From positions 155,693,545-155,757,544 of the forward strand of contig CM077167.1 in the NCBI GenBank assembly GCA_039583875.1: DNA of 64,000 bases, read 5' to 3'. The position numbers were made by a program, and so were the translations under genes. The notes under the pieces were generated by a model. It was given only the letters and a program-made list of their open reading frames with translations. It did no database searches and was not told the origin of the DNA. Positions 19,919-31,587 of this stretch are shown one piece after another. Origin of the DNA: Platanthera guangdongensis. Lineage: Eukaryota > Streptophyta > Magnoliopsida > Asparagales > Orchidaceae. The number at the start of each line of letters is the position of its first letter. Position 1 is the first letter of the stretch.

Positions 19919-22355
19919 TGTAACGACCCGTACTCCGCCACAATTTAATTCTAATTTTGAGTGGATTTTTCACAATTAAATTTAACGCAACAGGACAAGA
20001 GTTAAACACATAATAACTTTAGGAGAAACATAAATAACATTTTCATTTACTTAAGATAATGTACATCATACATCTACTATACAGGTACATTTATTTTACA
20101 GATAATATCTCAAAAAGACAGAGAAAACACTAGCTAAGCTAACCCGTGGACGAGCCACATCTTCTCTCTAACTTCAATCTGCCTCCGCTGGTGTCCTCCT
20201 AGTGGGGACGGGTATGCTGGCGTCGTGTTCCTAAAAAGGAAAAAGTAAAATCAATTAGTTAAAGAAACTAAGTGAGTTCCTTAACATTTTTAATCGCCCT
20301 GCAATCATATAAGAATGTCAGCAGTTATAAACAGTTATTCCAATCTGTATCAAAACAGTATATATATCTGCACATGAAAGGTAAAGTGAAGCAGAAATAT
20401 CTGTTCTTATGCTTTTCATTCTTGTAATTAATTCAGTTCAGAATTCATATCGGTCGTTGATTCAAAATGCCGACGTGTATTTTATTTTCTTCAAATTTGG
20501 ACCCATCGGCTCATTGCATCAATGTCCGCTTTAGGGCGATCGTACACGCAATAGGCTTCCAGGTCTCCTAAATTGGACAAGATCTGTAGCAGTTCGACCC
20601 CTCCTACGAGGTGTGAGAGTTCTACCCCCCTCACGAGGTGCATGGGTTTGAGTCTCTACGCCCATACTAGGCTAACCTTTTGCATTTCGATATATCAACA
20701 CTTATATAGTTCCATGTTCTTTTCATATTCATCATATACATTTTCCCAATATAGGAATTATTTATATTATTTTTTCCCTCAGAATTTCTATGGTTCGCTA
20801 ATAGCTTCTAGCGATTTCATCACTTCATATTCATTTCGTATCCGGGACAACATTATGCAAATAAAACATCTTGGAGAAGAATAGTGTAAAAAATCAAATC
20901 TTGAAAATCAAAGTAGTAATGACTAACCCCAAGTTTTGCCTTGCCCTTGCCCCTTGTAGGATTCTCGTCGCGTCTATTGCAGGACGCCATCCTCTGCAGT
21001 ATCAAAAGATCATTTACTTTAGGGTTGCGCCGAAAATAAACACGCATGGACTCCTAAGACGGTCACAACTATGAATTCGAGGAGTTGCATAGGGAAAGAC
21101 TAACTTTGGTGACACATATATATGTTGCTAATTTTTCCCCTCTACCACAAACCGGCTATTCACACATTAAGATAAATATACAAATCTGAGGCAAAAATAG
21201 CAGGAGGACAGCAGGAAAGGCTGCTGGAACCAACACCAAAATCAGCAGAAAATCAGCAGGTAAACAACAAGAAAATCAGCAATTAAACAGCAGGGCAGAC
21301 AACAGGACAACAAAGAGAAGACAACATGTAATCGGTAAGAGATCAGTAGGTAATACAGCAGGTCATACAACATGACAACAATGAAGACAACAAATATACA
21401 ATGAAAAATCAGCAGGAGATCATACAACATGACCGCAAAAATAGCAGGTCAGCAGGTATAACAACATCCACAGTCGGACAACAACACCCTAGTAGTTTTA
21501 GGGTTTGTTTCTTCATCCAAAATTATCCATAACCAGCCCACAAAATAACTTCAATACCATTCAATCCAAAAAAATAAAACCCTAACCGGATAGCATAGCA
21601 AATCCCAAATTGGAAAGCCTTAAGCATAGCCCTTCTCACCCTCAACTTAGGTATGCATAAGTTCACAAGTATCAGAAACAGGGAAGGAAGAAGAAAGCTC
21701 ACTATGGAGGTGCAGTACCTCGATTGCCGGCCAACAAAACTACAACAGTAACTGTCCAAGAAGTCAAAGACAACAACAAAAAAATAGCAACAGAACAGGC
21801 TAAGTGAGATGAAGGCATCAACAACAAGAAAAAGGGGATTCGACAACCCTAGCAAGTTCGAAGCGATGAGATAGAATGCAAGTATTGGGAGGGATAGAAG
21901 TAATTAAATACAAAAAATGTCCACCGCCTCATTGATACAATATAATATTTCATTTTCCAGCCCAACAACAACTTATATAAAGTATAACATTCATTTTCCA
22001 GCCCAACAACACAGACCAACAGCAAGGCATCCAACAAGCAGCCCACTTAGGAACCAACAAGCAGCCCAAAGCCAACAAGCAACCCAAAGCCCTTAATTAA
22101 ATGATAAGCCCACTTAGGAACCAATACAAAACAAAACCAGCCGGCCAACATAAGTTCCAAGCTTTCATATGGAACTTTATTAAAATAGAGAAATTGAAAT
22201 CAAGCGATCATCGCAAAATCCATCAGAAAGCTCGAACATCCAAAAATAAATATGCGACGTCGAATCGGCGCTGAAGTTTTTATCATCGAGGAATTCTTTT
22301 ATTTATAACAAAAATAATAACCATTTATTTATTCTATTCAGGTTCAAGTCTTACA
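19919..22355 (-). repeat. solo LTR of a Ty3/gypsy-type element (2437 bp)
   Basis: Starts TGTAACGACCC and ends CTTACA, so the ends form TGTAA...TTACA. Exactly the same five bases, CCAAC, flank it at 19914-19918 and 22356-22360. TGTAACGACCC/GGGTCGTTACA is the usual edge of large plant chromovirus-type LTRs, which would read on the minus strand. The 20510-20690 part has the repeated phrase CTCCTACGAGGTG / CCTCACGAGGTG. No primer site, internal region or second LTR is next to it, so LTR-LTR recombination is the simplest explanation. Confidence 0.75.
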
Positions 22356-22360
22356 CCAAC

Positions 22361-23681
22361 CCCACATACTATGCAAATTCGACCGTTAAATAGCAATTAG
22401 ATAATAGATGTTAATATCTCACACAGATTATTCACAACATGACAAAATAACTTATTATGGCAAAGCAACCTTAGGATTTCCTCCATGTTGAGGGCCAAAG
22501 CTAGAGCGCGCGACGAATAAATCCTGCAAATCATGATAATTATTTATAACAAACAACCACCATCTAAGATATCCAAGCAAGTATAAGATCCAACCACTAA
22601 TTATAATGCTGAAAATAATTATCCGATATAACAAAATTTCACTATGTAGTGGGCTGAGCAAGACACTGAGGAATTTGGATCTGGGGATGCATGTACAACG
22701 ATCTGAGGTGGAACCAGATGCGTGGAAAACATTGTAGGTCGCTATATTCGGCGGTGGAAGGTGTAATCAGAGGTAAAATGGATAGATCCGGGCGAGCGAT
22801 GGAGGGTTTTTATGCTTTGTAGCGAACCGGGCTATGAGATGATGGGCATATATTGAGGAAGCGGTGGATCAGGGCTGGATAATCTCGATCTAGACTGTTT
22901 TGGAAGAGGGTGGCTGTGGGGAGTGGGTCCACAGAAGGGGAGGGGTCCTCGTAGTTTGGGAGGAAGGGGGAGTGGTCGGAGGAGGCTTCAGGGAGGGGTT
23001 TGCTGGGAGGCTTTGGCTTCATGAAGTGGGGGAGTATGCAGTGATGGTCAAGGGGTTGGCGGTGGATGGAGCATGAAGAGGTGCGACAGGCTACAAGTTT
23101 CTCCACGGATTGGGAATAGGGGGGATGACTGCTGAGGGAGGGGGGTAGAGAGGCGGTGGCAGCTTGCTGTACGGAGGGCTTGGAGGCTAGCAGTGGAATG
23201 GGAGGTTTCACTGTTTTGGAAACTATAAGAATGAACAGTAAATTTCATTAAATAGTGAATTATATGGAAAACAGGAAATTCTTGGACAGCAAAGTGGTGG
23301 CTGGATTTGAGGGGCGGGGAGGTGGCAGCAAGGGGAAATGGAGGGGAAGAAAGTGGTCTAGGGTTAGGGAAAACCTTACGGAGGGAGAAACTTCCATAGG
23401 AGTTGTCACCTAGGGTTCCACGGAGTCGGCAACGTGGCGGGATCGCGGGAATCCGGGAATATTTTCTCCAAACTATGTAATGACTCTAATCAGCCTACAC
23501 ACTACCTATTTTTAATAAAAGGTGAATTAGGGCATCCCACCATCGACGACAATGATTGGCGGGATGTGAGACCACTCAAATATATCAAAATAAAGCTAAA
23601 CATAATGAACTAATATATGAAATTCATTCACAACGCGAATCCGGACATATCCGCAGGTCCGATTGTCGATCCGGGCACGCT
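22361..23681. other. unassigned region with strong purine skew
   Basis: No recognisable domain. 22850-23200 is markedly G-rich on the plus strand and gives Pro/Ser-rich minus-strand ORFs of low credibility. It may be an old LTR leader. Confidence 0.3.
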
Positions 23682-24933
23682 CGATGCAGCCCTCGCCGCA
23701 TCCAAGGACACGTGACGCCATCACACACCTTTATTTATTTAGTGTAGTTTTTATTTTTGATCGTTTCCTTTGCAGCTATTTATTTCATGTATTTCTCTTC
23801 TATGCAATCGTTATTAGCCTCGACTTATCGGTGAGACCGGCCGGTGAGAACCTTAATAAAAAGGTCCGATAATTTGAGTAGTTAGGACATTAGGGAGCAA
23901 ACTTAATTTATTTAAGAGAAGTATAAAATTATCCCAATGAAAATCAAGTCAAATATTTGTGCTATCTTTGGAAAACTGCCAAAATCTGCAGGACAGTAGA
24001 ATTTGAAAAAAATATCTTTGAAAATCAATTTGAGGTGTGCCTCAAAACATTTGTGGAAATATGAGAATAGAATAAGGGAAAGAAGCCAAAAATTAAAGCT
24101 CCAAGTTGGCAGTCTTGTTGGAAAAAGAAAAAAAGAACCCAAAAAATTCAGAGGAGAAACGAACCCTTTCATTTCTTCCCTCTGTTGCCGGTCCGACTCC
24201 CCGCCTCCGTCCTCTGCCAGTCCAGCGCCTGCCGCCAGAGTCGACAGCGATCTCCTCCAACGGCCGCCCTCTGTCTATTTCCTCTTCGTTTTGTGCGAGC
24301 ACCCTGTCGGCTCTCCGCCTGTGCAAGCTTCCGCCTCCCGTACCTATCAAGAGCCGCCGCACAGAATCCTGTCCGTCGAAAGTCTGCCTCCGCTCTCGGG
24401 TCGCCGTCGACGACAGCCTCTTATTTCCGGCGATCTGACTACTGCACAGTCCAGTAGAGGAATTTCCTTCCCGGACCGCGTCTCACCTGGATCGTTCTTC
24501 ACCGTGGATTTGGGAAACCCAGTCTCCTCTGGGTAACGCACTCCTTCGCTGCTTCTGAATTATCAAATTGATTTTATATGACTCAATTAAATAACATTAA
24601 GCTTGCCTGGAACGTTCAATCTACACCTGTTGCCGTTATTTCATAAGTTGTCTTGTAATTAAGCTTGTGATTGTGTGACTCGCACGAAATATTCAATTTG
24701 GTAGTGCTCGAGAGTTGCGTCTCTAACAAAATTCAGCTAATCAATGAAAGCTCATTAAGATGACCGTGATATTGCGCGCGACACTTAATTTGGCCAATTC
24801 GGGCCACCGACTCACCTTTAAAACTTAAAAATCATTTTTTTTAATTTCAAAAAATCACAATTTTATTTTATAACATAAATAAAATATTTGTTTTAAGTAT
24901 TTATTTCAAAAGCTCCATTCCCAGTCTACATCA
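23682..24933 (+). repeat. Gyp1 5' LTR
   Basis: About 1252 bp. It begins CGATGCAGCC (TGATGCCGCC in the other LTR) and ends CTACATCA, so the ends are TGATG...CATCA. It contains a CpG-rich leader around 24180-24540 that gives several overlapping false ORFs. Confidence 0.88.
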
Positions 24934-24936
24934 GTT

Positions 24937-24947
24937 TGGTATCAGAG
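24937..24947 (+). other. Gyp1 primer-binding site
   Basis: TGGTATCAGAG, complementary to the 3' end of plant initiator tRNA-Met, three bases after the 5' LTR. Confidence 0.9.
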
Positions 24948-25217
24948 GGATTGTGATTCGCTCCTATCGCGAATCATGCGATCCGCATTTCTACAAAAAA
25001 AACAAAGCTCTTTTAAATATTTATAATTTTATTATAAAATAAAAAACAAAATTTATTTGATCTGTCTTTAAATTTAAAAAATCTTTACTTTATTATTATT
25101 ATTTTCCTTTTAAAAAAATTTCAATTTTTTTTAAATGAAAAATTGTGTGGGCAATTTAGAGAATGAAGTAGCCGACCTGAGCGCACAAATTAAAATTTAA
25201 CTAAAATCATTGAGGCG

Positions 25218-26165
25218 ATGAGTACGAGTGTTATTGCAAATATGCGAGATATGAGGCAAGTGGTAAATGAGTTACGCACACGTGTAAACACCTTGGAGGC
25301 CAATCAACAGTTAGGAATTATCCCACCCCAAATTGAAGAAGATCCTAACCCTAGGCAACCTGAAAATGATAACCCTAATCCACGACCACTTGCACAAGAG
25401 CTCCAAAATGTTAGGGATTCACCTCGATGGGATGTAGGAGTCAAATTAGATGTTGGTGATTTTGAGGGACATTTAGAGCCCGAGGTTTGTCTAAACAGGT
25501 GTGATCTAATGGATCGCTTTCTGGCTTGGAAGTAATTGCCTCAAGCTAGGCAAGTCGAGTACGCCACCCTTAGGTTGAAGGGTTCTGCCTTGGTTTGGTG
25601 GGGTCATCTAGAGTGGTCTAGATTCAATTTAGGACTACCCCCGATTACCACTTCAGATGAGTTTAAAATTCAACTGCGAAGGCAGTTTGTCCCAGCGGAC
25701 TACTTCTACCGTTGGTTCCACAACCTACGACATGACAAATTAACGGTAGATGAATACACGAACAAATTCCTAGTCCTTCAGTCTCGCCTCGACCTCCGAG
25801 AGGATGATGACATGACCGTTTCCCGATATCTGAACGGGTTGCGCTATTCCATTAGAGACCAGCTATAATTATTCGATTACAAGGACTTAGGAGAAATACC
25901 GAGTCGAGCACGGAGAGTGGAAGCCTCACAAAACGGTCATCCGGAGCTTGATCTACTGATAGATCCACCACGAGTGTCACCATCACCACTACTGCTAGGA
26001 TTTTCGATTCCCCTCACCCTCCCATCACTACCGGGAACAAAGACCCGTCCCCTAACCAATCCAAGGGTAAAGAGATTATTGGGGCTAAGCCCAACACTGG
26101 AGTTTTCCGATGCTTCAAGTGTATAGTGTCAGGGCACAAATCATCCGAGTGCCCACGACGCCACT
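25218..26165 (+). pseudogene. Gyp1 gag
   Basis: Starts MSTSVIANMRDMRQVVNELR with a predicted coiled coil (residues about 5-35). The retrotransposon gag domain follows (VEYATLRLKGSALVWWGHL, FKIQLRRQFVPADY, LDLREDDDMTVSRYLNGL). One in-frame stop at 25533-25535 cuts the ORF and another at 25866-25868 ends it; a shifted CFKCIVSGHKSSEC zinc knuckle lies at 26111-26152. Gag would form the particle. With two stops and one shift it is a pseudogene, but the damage is light. Confidence 0.85.
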
Positions 26166-26399
26166 TTGCCGCTATCATCGATTCTACTGCTGGACGTGAG
26201 CCTGAGTATGGAGTTACGTGAATGAGTCTCACCCTGAACCTGAGCATGAACACGAGCCTGAGGATGTCATAGAAGTGGAAGGCAAACACTCCGAACACTT
26301 AGTCTTTATCTTACGATATAATCTGATAACCCTAGTGAGTGTACTGAGGATGATTATAGGAGGCATAATATTTTTCGCACTACTACACGCATCAAGGGA

Positions 26400-26760
26400 C
26401 AGTTTTGTTCCATCATCATCGATAGCGGTAGTATGAAAAATTTCGTTTCTCAGTGCATGGTTAACATATTAGGACTTGAGATGCACCTGTTAGAAAAATC
26501 CTACAGCTTATCCGGTGTCAATAGTCAATTGACTATGCCCGTCACTCATTATTGTCTAGTGGAGTTTTCTATATGGGACACGTACGCGGATAGAGTATTA
26601 TGTCATGTCGTTGCTATGGATGTCTGTCACATCCTGCTAGGGCGAGCTTGACAATATGACCGGCATGTCATGCACGACGACACGAGTAACTCTCATTTCT
26701 TTGAACACCACGGACACAAGATTGTTATTTTACCCCAGAAGAACTATCTTATCCCGAGAG
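26400..26760 (+). pseudogene. Gyp1 aspartic protease
   Basis: IIDSGSMKNFVS with the catalytic Asp codon at 26421-26423, then a retropepsin-like body ending CHILLGRA. After a stop (TGA 26649-26651) a second frame continues QYDRHVMHDD and HKIVILPQK, the normal sequence between protease and RT. The domain is nearly intact. Confidence 0.82.
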
Positions 26761-27029
26761 AACGCGAGAGGACCTACACGACTCCTAGTTCACTTTTTGT
26801 TACCTCCACTATGTTACTGCTCACTGCACTTCCTCCTGAACCCCTACCCCATGAACTAATTCGTGGCTTAGGTGTGTCGCTCACACCACATTTATCGACT
26901 CACGTCGTGCCACCTGATATTTCTCAGTCTTTTTATACTATATCAGAAGACCAATCACCCCGCACACACCACTCGATCGAATTCATATCTAAAGAATACA
27001 CTTTTATTTCACCTCACTATCATTTGGTT

Positions 27030-27670
27030 ATACTTATATTTGAGGAGTTAGATCGACATATTGAATATTTCCTATCATATTTATGGAACATCCTGTGTGG
27101 TCGACTGAACCAAACTCGAGGGTAGTAGTGCTTATCACGCTCTAACTAATGGGCGGACTAATGTCGTTGAAGGAAGTATGAGGGGCCTTCTTAAGCGTCT
27201 GACTGAGGCGAATATAAAGCAAGGTGATCTTACGTATCCACAAGCAGAATTCACGTATAACAACACTAAATATCGTCCCTATAACAAATCTCCTTTCGAG
27301 ATCATCTGTTTGTTTTTGTTAAGCCCTCTTTATGCCCACCACCCCTTCTACGCCCATGAACGTATTCTATTCGGGTTGCATGCTCAAACTAATTATTTAA
27401 AAGAGTTGTGTAAAATTATTACTAATAGTTTGCAAGCAACTTTTAAACATTACAAACTCACAGTCGCTCGTTATCGCCATGAGTTGTACTTTTCAAAGGA
27501 AGATTGAGTGTTTGATTATTGCAGGAAGATTGACCAAGTCCAAATCTCGACGTACATCGAGCTATCTGTTGACGCCCAGACATTCCACCCGATTTAGCAC
27601 CCGCCACGACTCCCGAGCTCTTCAACACCAGTCCCTACGAGTTCTCGCCGGGGTCGAGCTCTGTCAACCC
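27030..27670 (+). pseudogene. Gyp1 integrase C-terminal half
   Basis: FLSYLWNILCGRLN near 27070 and, in 27178-27507, GLLKRLTEANIKQGDLTYP and AEFTYNN with KSPFEI, the end of the gypsy integrase core. The N-terminal zinc motif and first catalytic residues are absent. The join between protease/linker sequence and integrase lies somewhere around 26880-27050. Confidence 0.75.
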
Positions 27671-27679
27671 CGAGGGAAT

Positions 27680-29024
27680 TGATGCCGCCCTCGTCGCATC
27701 CAAGGACGCGTGACGCCATCACACACCTTTATTTATTTCATGCAGTTTTTATTTTTGATCATTTCTTTTGCAGCTATTTATTTCATGTATTTCCCTTTCA
27801 TGCAATCGTTATTAGTCTCGGCTCATCGGTGAGACCGGCCGGTGAGACCCTTAATAAAAAGGTCCGATAATTAGAGTAGTTAGGACATTAAGGGGAAAAC
27901 TTAATTTATTTAAGAGAAGTATAAAATTATCGCAATGAAAATCAAGTCAAATATGTGTTATCTTTGAAAATCAATGTACAATTTGAAAATATTTTTGTGC
28001 TAAAACATATTCTGGAAATCAATGTTTTTCTGGAAATCAATGTTTTTTTGGAAAACTGCCAAAATTTGCACGACAATAGAATTTTTAAAAATATCTTTGA
28101 AAATCAATTTTAGGTGTGCCTCAAAATATTTGTGGAAATCTGAGAATAGAATAAGGGAAAATAAGCCAAAAATTAAAGCTATAAGTTGGCAATCTCGTTG
28201 AAAAAATAAAAAAAAAGAACCCGAAAAATTCAGAGGAGAAACGAACCCTTTCATTTCCTCCCTCTGTTGCCAGTCCGACTCCCCGCCTCCGTCCTCTGCC
28301 AGTCCAGCGCCTGCCGCCAGATTCGACATCGCGATCTCCTCCAACGTCCGCCCTCCGTCTATTTCCTCCCTGTTCCGTGCGAGCACCCCGTCGTCTCTCC
28401 GCCTGTGCAAGCTTCCGCCGCCCGTACCTGTTAAGAGCCGCCGCCCAGAATCCTGTCCGTCGACAGTCTGCCTCCGCTCTCGGGTCGCCGTCGACGACAA
28501 CCTCTTATTTCCGGTGATCTGACTCTTGCACAGTCCAGTAGAGGACTGGTCATTTCCTTCCCAGGCCGCATCTCACCTGGATCGTTCTTCACCGTGGATT
28601 TGGGAAATCCAGTCTCCCCTGGATAACACACTCCTTCGCTGCTTCCGAATTATCAAATTAATTTTATATGACTCAATTAAATAACATTAATATTGCCTCG
28701 AATGTTCAATCTACTCCTGTTGCCGTTATTTCATAAGTTGTCTTGTGATTAAGCTTGTGGTTGTGTGAGTCGCGTGAAATATTCAATTTGGTAGCGCCCG
28801 AGAGTTCCGTCTCTAACAAAATTCAGCGAATCAATGAAAGCTCGTTACGATGATCGTGATATCACACGCGACACTTGATTTGGCCAAATCGGGCCACCGA
28901 CTCACCTTTAAAACATAAAAGTTCTATTTTATTGTTTCAAAAAAATCACAATTTTATTTTATAACAAAAATAAAATATTTGTTTTAAGTATTTATTTCGA
29001 AAACTCCATCCCCAGCCTACATCA
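27680..29024 (+). repeat. Gyp1 3' LTR
   Basis: About 1345 bp, preceded by a CGAGGGAAT polypurine-like tract. It matches the 5' LTR along its length, with an extra stretch near 27980-28050 that includes a short tandem TCTGGAAATCAATGTTTT. Ends TGATG...CATCA. Confidence 0.88.
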
Positions 29025-30670
29025 ACGTCATATATGGAAAGTCGTCAATTAGCCCTGAATGAGCCCAAAACTCGTCCTCTACTGTAGGTCCTCGTCTCTG
29101 CTCCGCATCAATCTAACTGGCTTGAAAGAATTCATCTTCCGATAAATAGGGATCAGAATTCTCTCGATGTATGTAGGGTAAGACTCGAAGAGGTCCAACA
29201 AAAGTGTTCCCAGTGTCGTCGATGGAAGAGTGTCCTCACCAATCAACTCCCCCCGACTGAAAAGTTGTCATTTCTGGTGAATGGAGACGGCCATACCGAA
29301 GTCTAAGTTCATGGGTGAATCGATCACGCTCTGCTGCAAGTACCCTGATGCCATCAACATTTGTAGCAGGAGTGCACTAGTTGAGTCTGGTCTCCGTGAT
29401 GCTCTCAACACTCAAATCATGAGTGGTGGATCCCGGTGCGATCGGCGGTGCCGTAGGTAGATCCAAAGAAGACGAGTCGCCAGTTGGGGTGGTGTCAGAA
29501 GTGGGTGAGTAGTGGTGGCCATCAGATGTGGGTGGATTATGAGTGTGTTAAGGCAACATGAGTGGAGGTGTGCGCGGCTGGGTGTCCCCACTACTTGGGT
29601 CCACATACTCGCGATGCTCGTAGTATGACGTCAGATCTCCAACATTAAATATCAGATAAATGCCCATACCTGCAGATATATCAAGATCATAGGTATTTAC
29701 TTTGATCCGTCTCTTGATTGTATATGGATCCATTTGCCTGATACTCAAGTTTTTAGCAAGCCTCGCTCGGAGCCTCACAACGCTGATTCTCACCATCATC
29801 TGCTTGCCTTCACGAACTACCTGCTCTTGCCAGTGAACATCCACATGTGATTTACAAAATTTATTATCATTATGGATTCTCCATCAGACCGACTCATGAC
29901 ACACATGCAAACAATGAATAAACAATACAATAGACTCATGCAAATGATGAAGAAATGACTCAACAGACTCATGCAAATGATGTAAATAAGACATGTCAGA
30001 CACGATACGCTCGCTAGGAGAAAATCTAATAATGATCGGGATGTATCTAAAATACGGAGGCCGATCAGGGTGCTCTCTCGTTGGAGTGTAAAAAAACTCA
30101 TCCCGAGTGTTCATGTGATCATGTAAGACATCTATACTTAAATACGAGCTCGTAAGGAACCAAATGTCTCCTAGAGAACCTGACACATCAGGGGGCTCAG
30201 CATGAGGTGTGTACAAAACGTCATCGCAAATTAGACAACCACCTGAATGAAAATCGTGTATTCCAACTAGAAAACACGACTTTAGAGTGTGGTGAGTGTC
30301 CCTGAAAAGAAAGAGCTCGTCTGGTGGGTCAACATGTGGTGCGTCCCAAAACTCATTGAGGGTGCGGTGCTACACAAGGTAGGCCCAAAAAATATGAGTA
30401 TGCTCAAGCGTACTCAAGGAAGACTCTACATACGTTATGCTCTAATCAATATCAATTCTCTGGGGCAAAACTATAGATGATAGCGAAAGAGACGCCAATA
30501 ACTCAAAACTCATAAATGAGCGGCTCACCTGAATTGCATCCTCACCAGAGTGTTGTGGCTCAACAAGGGGGTCGTCATAGTACTCATCATCAGGGTCATA
30601 ATCCTCCATATAAATACCCTCGTGAGGGGTAGTGTTCCCGTGACTAGGTGACATAGCCACTACAAGCTCA
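29025..30670 (-). pseudogene. gypsy integrase C-terminal fragment (Gyp2) with unassigned upstream frame
   Basis: Minus-strand 29844-29548 reads GKQMMVRISVVRLRARLAK, MDPYTIKRRIKVNTYDLDIS and GMGIYLIFNVGDLTSYYEH, the beta-barrel/linker end of a gypsy integrase (usually IFNVADL). Before it an almost open stretch (30400-29884) encodes HTLKSCFLVGIHDF and TPHAEPPDVSGSLGDIW, which I cannot assign. An acidic MEDYDPDDEYYDDP piece lies at 30605-30560. It abuts Cop5 RT at about 30670. Confidence 0.65.
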
Positions 30671-31260
30671 ACAGTCGTTGAAAACCAGGTATGTCATCAA
30701 CTACTTCTCCGCCATCCCTTCCAAGCTTGTGGTTGATCTCATTTGGGGTGTCAGCTGACCTGCATCTAAGCATTCCAGTTGTCTCAAGAAAACCCAGAAT
30801 GTACTTTCTTTGTGATATAAAGATCCTATGTTTTGATCTGGCCACCTCTATGCCGAGAAAATACTTGAGGGGTCCAAGATCCTTTACTTCAAATTCCTTA
30901 TCCAACCTAGATTTTAAGAGTTCAATCTCCTCTATGTCATCACCTGTTATCGCCATATCATTAACATAGACAATAAGAGCAACCAACTTGTCATCTCTAT
31001 GTTTCACAAACAAGGTGTGATCAACATTACTCTGTTTATATCCTAAAGATATTATTGCTCGGTGAAATCTCCCAAACCAAACACGTGGAGACTGCTTCAA
31101 GCCATACAGGGTTTTCTTCAACCTGCAAACTTTCCCTGCTGACCCTTTTTAAAGAACACCAGGAGGCAGAGACATGCATACTTCCTCCTTAAGATCACCT
31201 TTGGAAAAATGTGTTTTTCACGTCCAACTGATGAAGGCTCCATCCTTTACACACGACACG
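30671..31260 (-). pseudogene. Cop5 reverse transcriptase, catalytic Asp mutated
   Basis: The 31121-30660 frame is open over 150 codons: LYGLKQSPRVWFGRFHRAI, VALIVYVNDMAITGDD, LGPLKYFLGIEVARSKH, FISQRKYILGFLETTGM. The catalytic box is YVND (30968-30957) instead of YVDD, one required Asp being Asn. Upstream a frameshift separates DPLKDEVCMSLPPG-type sequence. Confidence 0.87.
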
Positions 31261-31587
31261 TAAAAGCAAAATCTGGATTGAATTCATTTTATCAATCAGA
31301 GCAAATGTCTATTGTTAGTCGATACCACCTGTTTGGGCATACCCTCTAGCCACCAACCTGACTTTGTACCGTTCAACAAGGTCATGGGTGTTTTGCTTCA
31401 CAGAGAAGACCTACTTGCATCCCACAACAGTTTTCTCTTTAGGAAGATGAACAAGATCCCAAGTATGATTCTTTTCAAAGGCTACCATTTCCTCCAACAT
31501 GGCTGTCTTCCACTCACTGTGCTTAATGGCTTCCTGCCAAGAACATGAAATATATATGAAAGACAGGGAGGTGACAAATGCTCTATG

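Larger units (their letters stand above)
23682..29024 (+). mobile_element. Ty3/gypsy element Gyp1 with both LTRs, RT/RNase H deleted
   Basis: Two direct LTRs (23682-24933 and 27680-29024), a tRNA-iMet primer site, gag with zinc knuckle, protease, and then a jump to the end of integrase and a polypurine tract. The internal part is only 2.7 kb against about 4.5-5 kb for complete relatives; the RT and RNase H are missing. Flanks ACGCT and ACGTC match at 3 of 5 bases, so the target duplication is not convincing. The copy can only move, if at all, using proteins from others. Confidence 0.88.

Noticed and set aside
22810..23248. Pro/Ser-rich minus-strand ORFs of up to 133 codons
   Set aside because: They follow from the strong purine skew of the plus strand; no domain or conserved start.
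24003..24541. Several overlapping ORFs in the Gyp1 LTR
   Set aside because: They lie in the GC-rich LTR leader on both strands, and the two LTRs do not keep the frames equally.
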